A stretch of DNA of 64,000 nucleotides, taken from assembly GCF_029784155.1 (NCBI RefSeq), contig NC_073693.1:116276503-116340502 (forward strand), read 5' to 3'. The stretch comes from Uranotaenia lowii (lineage: Eukaryota; Arthropoda; Insecta; Diptera; Culicidae). The stretch's first letter is position 1. Every line of letters starts with the position of its first letter. A model generated the notes under the pieces. The model was not told the DNA's origin, did no database searches, and saw only the letters and a list, made by a program, of their open reading frames with translations. Positions 22,231-33,109 of this stretch are shown here, in pieces. Position numbers and translations under genes: made by a program.

Positions 22231-23197
22231 TGCCCGTCGTGTGCCTGATCGAGAGCAGCTTATCCTAGATTCGCGCCTGTCACGGCACACGCGCGGGACT
22301 TAACGCAACGACTCGGATGATTCCCGACGAAGACGTCATCCTACTCCGACTCGAATGGCTCACCCGGCGTCGAGAGCCACTCTACCCGTGGGTATTCCCC
22401 GAACGTGGAATATCCCTTTCCCAACGATTTCCACTGCGCAGAAGGTCAAGTCTTATCCCCGCAGCTTCTGTCGTTGAGAACCGCCGTACTCAGATACTCC
22501 CCGAAGGTGGAGCATCCTACGCACGAACGCGGCGCACCCACGGCATCCGCTACGCAGAAGGTATTGTCTTATCTTTGTAGCTTCAAACCGAGGGGTCGGA
22601 CGCACTCTACTCGACAGCCCCCCGTCGATGGGGTCAGTCTACTCCGACCGATGTCCGGTCTTCTTTATTTCCCTTGGCTGGCAACCCTAGGATTTTTGGC
22701 CCGCGGATTTTCCTGCCCGTTGTGTGCCAGATCGAGAGCAGCTTATCCTGGACTCGCGCCTGTCACGGCACACGTACGGGACTTGGAACGCTACGACTCG
22801 GATGTTTCCCGACGGTGACGACATCCTACACCGACTCGAGAGGCTCGCCCGGCATCGAGAGCCTCTCTACCCGTGGGTATCCCCCGACAGTGGTTAACCC
22901 TCTTCCCTCGAGATCCGCTACGAGGAAGGTAAAGTCTTATCTCCGCAGTTTCCCTCTTAGAAAGCGGCACTACTCGGATACCCCCCGACATTGGGGTATC
23001 CTACACACGTTCGCGGCGCACCCCTGACCTCGGCTACGCAGAAGATGTTGCCTTATCTTTGTAGCTTCGATCAAGGGATCGGACGCACACTACTCAGATG
23101 CTCCCCGTCGATGGAGTCATCCTACACCGTTCGCGGACTGCCGTTGGCTCCAGCTCCTCTGCAGGGCAGTCATGATCCGGGTGAACTCACCGCTGAC
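22231..23197 (-). repeat. two tandem 483-bp monomers
   Basis: TGCCCGT(C/T)GTGTGCC starts both units, at 22231 and 22714. AGATCGAGAGCAGCTTATCC-like, GCGCCTGTCACGGCACACG and CTCTACCCGTGGGTAT all recur 483 bp apart. They lie at the 5' end of the retroposon, where LINE promoters can be built of tandem monomers. Predicted open frames here run on both strands and are not convincing proteins. Confidence 0.8.
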
Positions 23198-23222
23198 CGC
23201 ATGCCAGCGACATCTGAGAGCT

Positions 23223-23500
23223 GAGACATGAGACATGAGCTGAGGTCTCAGGTGTCATGCCTCAGGGGTCATGCCTTAAGCCTTGAGACTTGACTCAGGT
23301 CTCTGGTCTGAAGTCCTCCATCTCAAATCTCAGGTATCAGTTCTCAGGTCTCATGTCTCAATTGTCAGGTCTCAAGTCTCGGATACGTGGTCCATCTTTT
23401 AAGCCTGAAGTCTCAAGTCTCAAGTCTCAAGTCTCAAGTCTCAGGTCTCAGGTCTCAGGTCTCAGGTCTCAGGTCTCAGGTCTTAAGTTTCAAGTTACAT
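23223..23500. repeat. GTCTCAAGTCTCAGG minisatellite, right arm
   Basis: Reverse-complement orientation of the left array (TCAGGTCTCAAGTCTC units). The orientation flips at about 23235, where GAGACATGAGCTGAGGTCTC is near-palindromic. Confidence 0.9.
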
Positions 23501-23550
23501 GTCTGATTGTTTTATGTTTCCAAGCAACAGAATTTAAATGGTCTATTTTT

Positions 23551-23585
23551 ACACTGTTTTCGGGAATAAACACAGTTTTTAAAAT
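23551..23585 (+). repeat. direct repeat flanking the GAGAC foldback, right copy
   Basis: See 20882-20924; roughly 80% similar and in the same orientation. Confidence 0.5.
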
Positions 23586-23639
23586 TTTGATAGTTTGACA
23601 ATTTTGAAAATATGTCATAATGACCTTTTTAGTCAATCT

Positions 23640-24770
23640 AGTTGAGTTTTAAATTTTGTAATTTTGTCAATTTAGCTATTATTGACAATTTTGTCAATTT
23701 TGTATTTTTATTTTCATTTTATCACTTTTGTAAATTGCATGATTTATTGTAAAATTTGAGAAAATTGAAAACAAATCAACAAAAATGGACAAAATTAACA
23801 AAACTGACAAAAATTTGGAAAAAATTGAAAAAAGTTCCAAATAAGATAAACAATACAGAATTATCATGAATCGTAAAATTGACGAAATCGACGAAATTGA
23901 TTAAAAATGACGACGACCCAATTTTAAAAATTAATAAAATTGAAAAAATAGACAAAATTGACAAGAATGACAAAAATAAAAGGGTAAAACTGTTTGAAAT
24001 TATCAAATTGGCATAGTTTACAAATTTTAAAAAAATTTACTAAAGTGGGCAAAACTGAAAAAATTGACCACATTGAAAAAATTAACTAAATTGACAGAAA
24101 AAAAAAATTAAAAAAGTTGATAAAACTTACAAAATAAACATACCTTATTGACACATATGACAAAAGTAAATTTTGTCTTTATTGTCACTTTTGCCAGTCA
24201 TGTCATTTTTATTATTTTTGTCAATTTTATAAGTTTTTCCATTTTTTTTTTTTATATTTTAATTATTTTTTATCAATTTTGTAATTATCGTAAACTTGAC
24301 CCATTTTGTCAATTTTGTCATTTTTGTTAGATTGTAAATTTTATCATTTTTGTTAATTTTATTTTATTTTTTCCATTATTGTCAATTTTGTACATTTTTC
24401 GAAGTATTGTCAATTTTCTCAAATTGGTAAATTTGATCATTTTTGTCAAAATCCTCAAAAATGACGAAATCGACAAAAGTGGCAAATTTTACGAAATTGA
24501 CTAAATTGACAATAGGAGAAATTGTAAAAAAATTACAAAACCGTCAAATTTGATAAAATGGACTAATGGACAGATGACAAAAATGACAAAAAGCTAAAAT
24601 TAACAAATTTGACAAAATTGGTAACATTGACAAATTTGACAAACTTAACATAAATGGCTTGTAATGTTTGTAAATTTTTAAAGTTTTATAATTTTTTTTT
24701 TATTTTTGACTATTTTCTTTATCAATATTGTAATTTTTTGTCAAAATGACCCATCTGGTATACATCCTAT
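23640..24770. repeat. degenerate TTGACAAAA repeat with alternating orientation
   Basis: Words such as TTTTGTCAATTTTGTC dominate 23640-23740. Their complement AAATTGACAAAA dominates 23760-24150. The first form returns at 24160-24450 and the second at 24460-24660. Units are loosely 9-12 bp. The long frames across it are low complexity. Confidence 0.7.
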
Positions 24771-25238
24771 GACTTTGATATAGTTAGGAAAACTTTGACT
24801 ATGTCCATAATTAGAAATGCATTGAAAATAGTGCTCCTAATTGTGAACATAAGCTTTATTTAGTTTTTACACGAAAAAAACATGGTTCTAACATACTTAT
24901 TACTTAAATCATGATAAAAAACAATCCGACGAAAAATTTCAAAACAATCGGCTGACAATTTCAGCTTTTATCTTCCATTCCTGAAAAGGTTTTTTTTAAG
25001 AAATATGCTAACAATTCCATTCAATTTAGACTTACTTTGAAACAATCCGGATTTTACGAAAAATCCTGTGATTTAGAAAACTTATGTGTAAGTAAAATGG
25101 AAGTTCTCATGGTCCGAAACATTACCATTTTTTTTTTTAATAATTGTGATAAGTGAAAAATAACGTCAAAAAAAGCCAAAATCGAAAGGTATGTTAACAT
25201 TAGGCACACATGCCAAATGAGGAACACCCACTCTATGA
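24771..25238. other. AT-rich spacer
   Basis: Nothing recognised between the TTGACAAAA repeat and the 742-bp duplication. Confidence 0.4.
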
Positions 25239-25980
25239 AAAAAATTTGAACTATTTTTAAAAGAAATCTTTTTAGATTGAAGAGGAAAAAAACAATTTTC
25301 TAAGGTAAAAATCACAAAAACGTCGAGAACACAGCGTTCAACAATTCTTCACACTATTGCACACAAATACACAGACTTTGTCAGAACTCGTCGAGCTGAT
25401 TCGATAGGTACCAAAAAAGGTATGTCTAATACCCGTAATTAATGATCTCTCAACTCGACCGATAACTATATTTTTCTGTAAGAAGGCAAAAAAAGGTTGT
25501 AAATACAATAATAAAAATTTGAAATTTACACCGGATAGAGATTGAAATATGCAGAATCGTTTGCCGTGCTCAACTCGAAATTGATTATTTTTATTCGATT
25601 TTTAATTTCAAACGCCTCATACAATAGTCATATGAAAACAGTTTTCAAAAATATCGTTCTAGATCTAGGAACACAGGTTGAATAAAGTATACCAGTCCAG
25701 TACCAAAGCAAGAATGGTACAGAGGTTCAATGTTAGATACCTATTTTGATATTTGTACGTATATCAATAACGGCGAATTTGACCCCGTGGATTTATGAAT
25801 AAATACTACCGGTTAGAAAGTCTTAAAAAGGGCAGCCTACCCTATGTCAAATTACAAAGAACATTTGGATTTCTTCAAAATCAAAAATAGGATATTAAAA
25901 TGAATACGAAGCTCTACGCGATGGTCTGAACCACCTTACTACATAAGCTCAACTACAAGATTTCAGAGCTTGGAAGGTTT
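25239..25980. repeat. 742-bp direct duplication, left copy
   Basis: Matches 28751-29492 over its whole length with about ten scattered substitutions (for example GCGTTCAAC against GCGTACAAC, AACGGCGAA against AACAACGAA). It starts AAAAAATTTGAAC and ends CTTGGAAGGTTT in both copies. The LINE lies exactly between the two. Confidence 0.92.
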
Positions 25981-26028
25981 TTTGTAAACAGATTTATTTT
26001 AGATTTTCTTCACTACAAAGCATACATT

Positions 26029-28750
26029 TTACAGATTTTCGCAATGCAACCTAAAATCTAGTGCGTCTACAGTTAAGTCATTGCTAGCATCTAAGATGAA
26101 GTTTATATAAACTATAAACAGTTTTAGCGCTTTCTTTCTACTCTCTGCTCTAGTATTTCTCAATTCAGGAATGGCGAAATCACGGAAACCTATTCTCCTA
26201 TTCAAAATGGATTCTAATTTGGGCTTAAGAAAAGACCACAGGTGATCTATCCTACTACATCTGGAAAATTTATGTTCCAAATCTTCGGTAGCTACCAAAC
26301 AATGCTCACAAATAGCACTATCCGCTCTATTCTGTCGAAACATTAACTCTGCGTGCGGTATTCTTCGATTAACCATCAGGTAATATAGTGATTTCTCCAT
26401 TGAAGATAGATGTCGATTTCGAATATTTCGCCAAACTCGTTTCCACTCCACCGTTGGGTTCTCCTCGACGATTTTTGGTGTTTTTATTTTTCCTCTGAAG
26501 ATCTCTAGAAATGTTGTGGAAGATGGGTTTGCTCGGACTTGGTCAGGGATGTACGACAGCACACGAGAAATCATTTTGAGACACGGATATAATGCAGGAA
26601 TATTTACCTCCAGGGTAAGGTGGATTAGCCAGCAACACATCAAATGTTGAAGCAAAAGGCATGTGTTCTCGACAGCGTACAAAACGGTTAAGCAAAAGTG
26701 CTTTGCATTTTTGAACTGGGAGATGAAGATTTAGACCACCTTTCTCGACTGGAAGACCAAGCTGCTCCATTGAAACTCTGGTTGGATGCCGTTCCCATAT
26801 AAAGTTTCCAATTTGAGACGTTATCCGAGCCAAGGTGTGTATATAATCAGGAGGTGTTACCGAATATCGAATTCCCGATTCAGCCATTTTGGCTATGTAG
26901 GCTATGCAACTATATGGAACTCATGAAGTTTGTTTACCAACAAACCACCGAAAGGCTGGGCAAAAAATAAACAAACTCATTGAGAGCCCCGCTCACTCCT
27001 CGCCTACTTACTGTGAAAGTCGGAGAACCTAGTGTATCAAAAGACCTTGATCCGAGCTGCTGATGCGTTTGGGATACCAAGGATTGATGCCATGAACCAC
27101 AATTTCGACGTTACGAAAGTGTTGATTAAAGTTACTTTTTGAAACAACGACAGGATTCGTGGTTTAAATTTCCACATGAGTTGCGATGTTTTTCTGATGA
27201 CATCACCCCAGTTCTCTTCAACGGTACGCTTCGAAGAATTGAAGAAAATTACACCAAGAATTTTCACTGAGTCACAGAGGTTGAACCATCCAGGGGATCT
27301 CGTACTTGGTTGTGTTCCGATGTTGATTGCCATTGTCTTGTTGGTGTTCAGGACTGCTCCAGAGCATAGCCCAAACTCGATAAATGTGTCCCAAATCCTT
27401 TGCAATTTGTTATCGTTCTCCACGATAATCGAGATGTCATCAGCGTACGCCAATACCAGCTCTTGTGGGTGGTTACATATAGGTAGGAGCTTTTCAAGGA
27501 GAGGGTGCAGATACAGGACAAAAAGGTGCATGCTTAGAGGATCACCTTGCCTTACGGATCGTTGGATGGGAAAGGAGGGGGACAGATTTCCGTTTATTAG
27601 TATTTTAGAAGTCGACTTCGACATGATTTTATCCAACAAAGAAACAAACAAAGGGTGCAAATGCAAACTTCTCAAAACACACAATAGATAGGATTGATCA
27701 ACACGATCAAAGGCATGATCAAGGTCGAAAGAGATGAGTCTTCCTGATTTTCTTCGACAGTTGTATTCTACAACACGGTCTTTGATTGCTGTCAACGCTT
27801 CGAATATGTTGCGATTTCTGTTTGAACATTTTTGAGATGAATTCAAAATATGATGTTGTTCTATTACCATCTCCACACGCTGCTTGAGAATCCGTGATAG
27901 CAACTTATAATCAAAGTTCAACAAAGAAATCGGACGGTAAGCTTTGATTGTATCATCAGTTGTTTTCTTCTTGGTCATCACTATGACTCCTTCCATAAAA
28001 CTTTCCGTAATGTTCCCATTTAGAGCTTCATTCAAAATCAAGTTTAGTTGTCTATGAATGATATCAAAAGCTTTCCAATAAAATTCTTTGGGGATACCAT
28101 CATTTCCAGGAGATTTTCTAGAGGCACTTGATTTAATTGCAAAATAGATTTCTTCAGTTGTGATATCTCGCATCAGTTGACGATTGGTTTCAGAATCTGG
28201 CGGAATCTCCCTGTTAACAGGAAAACTCGAACTGGTAGTGACACTCTGTCTACTATACAAATTACGAAAATATTCTGTAACATAGTTTTCTATTTCGGCT
28301 GGATCAGTCAAAACTGTATTTTGATTTTGGATAGTTGAAATATTACTCTTTTTTCTACGTTGCATTCGTTCGCCAAGATGAAACGAAGAAATCTTTTCAC
28401 CTCCTATGTACACATCGTTCAGGCGCTGGAAAAATCTTGAGAATCGATTTTGATGCAATAACATTTCAGCTTTGACTTTGTTCACCTCGGTAGTTGATTG
28501 GGGATTATTCAAAAGATTATTATATGCGACCGTCAAATTGCGATATAATAATTCGTTTTTGGTATGAAACTCTTTGAAGAGTTCATTAGTTTTCCACTTG
28601 AAGAAGCTTCGTATTTTGGGTTTAGCGCATTCAATCCACCAGTCAAGCCAACTTCTATAGCGTGTCCGTTCACGTAACCAGCGGTTCCACTTTTGCTGGA
28701 ACTCTTCTAAGTTTTCTTCTGACAAAACATGGGATCGGATTGACCAAAAC
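26029..28750 (-). pseudogene. LINE reverse transcriptase (L1/Tx1-like), 5' truncated and interrupted
   Basis: The element occupies 25981-28750, minus strand. The long frame (start of the insert to 27057) begins in the endonuclease-RT linker (FQQKWNRWLRERTRYRSWLD), so the endonuclease is missing. RT motifs: SPGNDGIPKEFYWKAFDI, AYRPISLLNFDYKLLSRIL, LISFDLDHAFDRVDQSYLL, SVRQGDPLSMHLFVLYL and catalytic AYADDISIIV, then LNTNKTMAI and KILGVIFF. A hAT MITE (26831-27049) interrupts the frame at ...ASAARI; it resumes ITSQIGNFIWERHPTRVS. A frameshift near 26600 leads to the C terminus, with a CCHC-type cluster (CEHC...EHKFSRC) and the stop at 26029. AATAAA and a short A-run (T-run on plus, 25978-25984) end it. 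The clade is not certain. Confidence 0.88.
26831..27049 (+). mobile_element. hAT-type MITE, intact copy, 219 bp
   Basis: Ends CAAGGTGTGT...AAGACCTTG (inverted CAAGGT). Flanked by the 8-bp duplication ATCCGAGC at 26823-26830 and 27050-27057. Removing it restores the LINE reading frame. It is a sibling of the split copy at 12777-16034. Confidence 0.9.
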
Positions 28751-29492
28751 AAAAAATTTGAACTATTTTTAAAAGAAATCTTTTTAGATTGAAGAGGAAA
28801 AAAACAATTTTCTAAGGTAAAAATCACAAAAACGTCGAGAACACAGCGTACAACAATTCTTCACACTATTGCACACAAATACACAGACTTTGTCAGAACT
28901 CGTCGAGCTGATTCGATAGGTACCAAAAAAGGTATGTCTAATACCCGTAATTAATGATCTCTCAACTCGACCGATAACTATATTTTTCTGTAAGAAGGCA
29001 AAAAAAGGTTGTAAATACAATAATAAAAATTTGAAATTTACACCGGATAGAGATTGAAATATGCAGAATCGTTTGCCGTGCTCAACTCGAAATTGATTAT
29101 TTTTATTCGATTTTTAATTTCAAACGCCTCATACAATAGTCATATGAAAACAGTTTTCAAAAATAACGTTCTAGATCTAGGAACACAGGTTCAATAAAGT
29201 ATACCAGTCCAGTACCAAAGCAAGAATGGTACAGAGGTTCAATGTTAGATACCTATTTTGATATTTGTACGTATATCAATAACAACGAATTTGACCCCGT
29301 GGATTTATGAATAAATACTACCGGTTAGAAAGTCTTTAAAAGGGCAGCCTACCCTATGTCAAATTACAAAGAACATTTGGATTTCTTTAAAATCAAAAAT
29401 AGGATATGAAAATGAATACGAAGCTCTACGCGATGGTCTGAACCACCTTACTACATGAGCTTAACTACAAGATTTCAGAGCTTGGAAGGTTT
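28751..29492. repeat. 742-bp direct duplication, right copy
   Basis: See 25239-25980. It abuts the 5'-truncated end of the LINE, while the left copy abuts the poly(A) end. The contents show no LTR signature (no TG...CA ends, no primer-binding site) and no clear gene. Confidence 0.92.
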
Positions 29493-31075
29493 GCAGAAAC
29501 AGAAGGTAGAAAAAAAAGTTTACCTTAAACTTTTCTCTCCTCCGTCCTCCCTACTCCTTGACACCTGGCCTGCATATCGTGACTTTGTTGGTCGTCTTCC
29601 GATCCGATTCTTCCGAGCTCTTCGGCACACCAAACAGCAACAGTAGGACGATGTTTTGCTTTTATTTTTGCCTCCAGTTTTAATGTGGTCAGAATTGCGG
29701 CACACTCGCCGGCAAATTTGGGGTAAAAGTATATAAACCGTGACGGCGACCGTCGATGGCGGACACTTTTCTTTGGCGGGGGAACTGAGCTTTTTTTTCG
29801 TTCGTCTTTATTTCCTTTGGGGCAAACAAAATGCGGAAGAAAACGTGGAGGAACCCTCAGAGCCGTCTCAAAACATGTGCGGTTTGTGTTATTAAAAATG
29901 ATGAATAATTCACAACACTTAGAGGGAGTTGTTGAAGGCGATGGTGGAAGGAAGAAACGGTAAGATGTGAACCTTCTGTTGCATATATGAGGTCTCTTCA
30001 GGGGTTTTGGCACACTCTCTGACTATGATGTAGCTACCTATCTAAGTTGTTTGAGGTTTTTGTTTCCGTTCAAGTTCGTAGCAAGAGACAAGCAATTTTT
30101 GGAAATGAGACACTTCAGGTGGGATCAACAAAATTGGATTAGTGTAACTAGTCATCAGTGGGCACGCCGTACTTGGTCGAGGGGAACCAGAAAGGTACTT
30201 AGCTGTTATGTGCAGTAAATATTAGAAGAAATAGCTTCACTCAGGTTTTCATCCAAAGGGTAATTCGGCATGCTTTAAAGTTCCATTACTATGTTTTCCT
30301 TACATGATATTCAAATTATGCGTTCCTCATCAAAATGACAACATATTTTCTCGAATACGGTTTGATGAAATTTCTCATCTGAAGGACTTACATATGCTTA
30401 CTATAAAGAAAAGTAATAAAAAAGAAAACTTCTTGTGTACTCATTCAAAGTTCCAAATGACTTTATTGGTCACAACCTCAGTAAATCTGATGATGCCTTT
30501 GGTGTTGTGCTAAGGTGGAAGCTACATAATAATTATCATTAGATTGTTTGGAATTCTCTGGATTGCAATCTTTCTTGTCGAAACAAGAACTTTTTTATAT
30601 CAAACCACAGTTGTATAAAATATCGTTTGACGAAACGGATAATGGAGGTGAACCTCATTCGTCTGACAAGTTTCACATCGATGAACCTATGTAAATATAA
30701 GATATCTTCACTATATTTAAATTAGTTTAGTTCAGTTTTATTTATGCAAAGCGACTTTGGTCCCATTGGTTGTAAAGAGGCGAACCAGCCAAAGGCTGAA
30801 GGTTTCTCTTACGAAGAAATAAAAAAATGGTTGTCATCAGTATAAAATACAATGGTATCAGAATAATCAACCAATAAGCCTTGGATCCCTTAATCATATA
30901 ACACCAAAAACCAGGGCCGGATTAAGCCATCGAGGTGGACGGAGAAATTTTCTCGGGTGGCCCGTATGAATTGATTTTTTTCATAAACAATCCCCAAGGT
31001 TTTAAAGGTAGTTTCTGGTATCTTCAAACACAAATTTTTATACGGTAATGCGGAAGTGTAAATCAATCAACTAAT
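29493..31075. other. noncoding DNA with scattered repeat fragments
   Basis: A less AT-rich part at 29520-30010 has a GTATATAAACCG TATA-like box near 29728; a 162-codon minus-strand frame there shows no family features. At 30728-30830 a GCGACTTTGGTCCCATT...AAGAGGCGAACCAGCC block resembles a dispersed insect repeat. CAGGGCCGGATTAAGCC at 30913 looks like one end of a hAT element without a visible partner. Confidence 0.35.
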
Positions 31076-31116
31076 CAAAAGTGGATATGTTGATGGATCT
31101 GCGACTGATGAATGTA

Positions 31117-31186
31117 GTCTAATTTAGGACGTTTCGGCTTCTCAGTCAGTTTAAATATTATTAAAAACAGCACATTTACTCAATGT
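31117..31186. repeat. Penelope 70-bp inverted repeat, left arm
   Basis: GTCTAATTTAGGACGTTTCG through ATTTACTCAATGT; the exact reverse complement of 33812-33881. Confidence 0.95.
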
Positions 31187-31483
31187 ACTCCAATCGTCGA
31201 CAAACCCATAACATACTTTTCTCTACCACACATACCGGGTCTAAGTCATCAAATCAACAAAGATCTACGCAAACAATATCCAGCGATCAGAATTGCCGAT
31301 AGAAATACACACACCGTTAAAACATTTTTCAGCAAAGTGAAAGATCCGATAGAGAAGTCCCAAATTTACAACTGCGTTTACTCCATTCCATGCGATACGT
31401 GCCCTGGGAGATACGTGGGAAAAACCACCAATAGCATGAAACAACGCATATATGGGCACAAATCAAATGTGAACAGTCTTGAG

Positions 31484-32061
31484 CAGTGATGGCAAATTTC
31501 GCCCGTCACGCTTGACCCGACTAGTTTTGTTTCATCAAACGACTGGCACTGTTCTCAATTGACGGAGCTTCACTACTCGCATGACGGATAAAGCACGACA
31601 ACAATCAACATTTCTCCATCATCGACTGGCGAAGCTCCTACACAAGGTCAAAATTTCTCCTGAGAGTGACTGGCAAATCTTTTCACACTTCGATCGGCTG
31701 CTGACGGCAGGTACAACTAATTGAACAACTTGCTGGCAGAGAGCAATAATAGCAATAAAAAACTGAAAACGAGCTTGCTGGCAGGAGCAACAATAATAAT
31801 AAATGCTTTTCTTGTTCCTCTTTGATCGTCTTCGGCTTGCTGGCAGGAGCAACAATAATAATAAATGCGTTTCTTTTTCGTCGTCGGTCGCTTGAATGCG
31901 ATTGCTTGACTAGGAAATTCTTTTAGCTTCAAATGACTGGGGAATGAATGACTGGCAAACGAAGTGACTGGTCGTTAAAGAACAGTCAATTGAGTTTGAC
32001 GGACCAAGAGGCTTCACAGTCACAGCTTCACGCCTCATGACGATGACTTTTGCCAAGCATG
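31484..32061. mobile_element. hAT-type element, 578 bp, non-coding
   Basis: Flanked by GTCTTGAG at 31476-31483 and 32062-32069 (8-bp duplication). Ends CAGTGATGGCAAA and TTTTGCCAAGCATG are imperfect inverted repeats. Internally, GCTTGCTGGCAGGAGCAACA followed by ATAATAATAAATGC occurs twice (about 31778 and 31837). It interrupts the GIY-YIG coding part. Confidence 0.9.
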
Positions 32062-32175
32062 GTCTTGAGAAGCTGCTAAAGACTGGTCGGGAGTACACGG
32101 ATCCAGAAGTCGTACAGCTAGGAGAGAAAACCGCTCTTCTCAAACACTGCATCACATATAAACATCGCTTCAATC

Positions 32176-32417
32176 CAGACGGCGGCAACGCTATTCAAAC
32201 CGTATGGAGCACATCTCTCAGATTTCCCCTTTTTTCCCCTCGTTTTGACAGATTTAAGCTTTTTTCCTCACATTTAAGCTTTCGTCTCCTATGCTCTCAA
32301 GGCAAAAAAAGCTTAAATCTGAGGAAAAAAAGCTTAAAAACGAGATTCACGAGCACATATTTAAAAGATGTTGGTCACACGATACATAGACAAATCGTGT
32401 AACGTTGCAGGGATCTG
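32176..32417 (+). mobile_element. 242-bp hAT-type MITE, copy 1 (+)
   Basis: Starts CAGACGGCGGCAACGC, ends GTTGCAGGGATCTG. The ends are imperfect inverted repeats (CAGA....GCAACG). The centre is rich in AAGCTT/TTTAAGC words (AGATTTAAGCTTTTTT and its complement), giving internal hairpins. No clear 8-bp duplication is visible at this copy. Confidence 0.85.
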
Positions 32418-32493
32418 TCTGGAGAATGTAAACATCGTTGATCGGACATTTAACCCACACACACTAGACATGCTCGAGTGTTTCCACCAGGAC

Positions 32494-32736
32494 CAGATCC
32501 CTGCAACGTTACACGATTTGTCAATGTATCGTGTGACCAACATCTTTTAAATATGTGCTCGTGAATCTCGTTTTTAAGCTTTTTTTCCTCAGATTTAAGC
32601 TTTTTTTGCCTTGAGAGCATAGGAGACGAAAGCTTAAATGTGAGGAAAAAAGCTTAAATCTGTCAAAACGAGGGGAAAAAAAGGGGAAATCTGAGAGATG
32701 TGCTCCATACGGTTTGAATAGCGTTGCCGCCGTCTG
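32494..32736 (-). mobile_element. 242-bp hAT-type MITE, copy 2 (-)
   Basis: Inverted relative to copy 1 and nearly identical to it. Flanked by ACCAGGAC at 32486-32493 and 32737-32744, an 8-bp duplication. With copy 1 it forms a stem of about 242 bp around an approximately 76-bp Penelope segment. Confidence 0.9.
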
Positions 32737-32738
32737 AC

Positions 32739-32980
32739 CAGGACCCGGCAACTTTACACGATTTGTCTATGTATCGTGTGACCAACATCTTTTAAATAAG
32801 TGTTCGTGAATCTCGTTTTTAAGCTTTTTTCCCCAGATTTAAGCTTTTTTTGCCTTGAGAGCATAGGAGATGAAAGCTCAAATCTGAAGAAAAAAGCTTA
32901 AATCTGTCAAAAAAGGGGAAATCTGAGGGGAAATCTGAGAGATGTGCTCCATACGGTTTGAATAGCGTTGCCGCCGTCTG
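32739..32980 (-). mobile_element. 242-bp hAT-type MITE, copy 3 (-)
   Basis: Same orientation as copy 2, starting CAGGACCCGGCAACTTTACA and ending GCCGCCGTCTG. Its start overlaps the right target duplication of copy 2, so it either inserted there or replaced part of it. Confidence 0.85.
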
Positions 32981-33109
32981 TCTGCAGTTAACTCACGCAG
33001 GGACGTCCAAGGTGTGAGTATCATCTACGCGGGACTCCTCTCCCTCCTCTCCTACGCCGAAATCCGAAGAGGAAAAAAACACACAAACCCCATATCATCA
33101 ACAATCAAC

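Larger units (their letters stand above)
21511..23208 (-). mobile_element. GC-rich poly(A)-ended retroposon, non-coding
   Basis: Inserted in the GAGAC minisatellite. The same 14-mer GACATCTGAGAGCT occurs at 21497-21510 and 23209-23222, a target-site duplication. Next to the left copy is an 11-T run (minus-strand poly(A) tail), which sets the orientation. GC content is far above its surroundings. From 5' to 3' on the minus strand: two direct 483-bp repeats (22714-23197 and 22231-22713), a CT/CGA-rich minisatellite (21795-22200) and a unique 3' part. No intact frame or RT motif was found, so it looks like a non-autonomous LINE derivative or large SINE. The donor family is unknown. Confidence 0.75.

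Noticed and set aside
22317..23224. Plus-strand frames up to 137 codons in the GC-rich block
   Set aside because: Open frames are expected by chance in GC-rich repeats, they exist on both strands and show no domain.
27176..27691. 171-codon plus-strand frame
   Set aside because: Antisense to the LINE RT.
25239..29492. LTR retrotransposon or Penelope with 742-bp LTRs
   Set aside because: The enclosed protein is a LINE RT with a C-terminal zinc cluster; the repeats lack TG...CA ends, primer site and polypurine tract, and a short A-run marks the LINE 3' end at the boundary.
29525..30013. 162-codon minus-strand frame rich in Lys, Arg and Pro
   Set aside because: No recognised domain or splice context; composition suggests chance.
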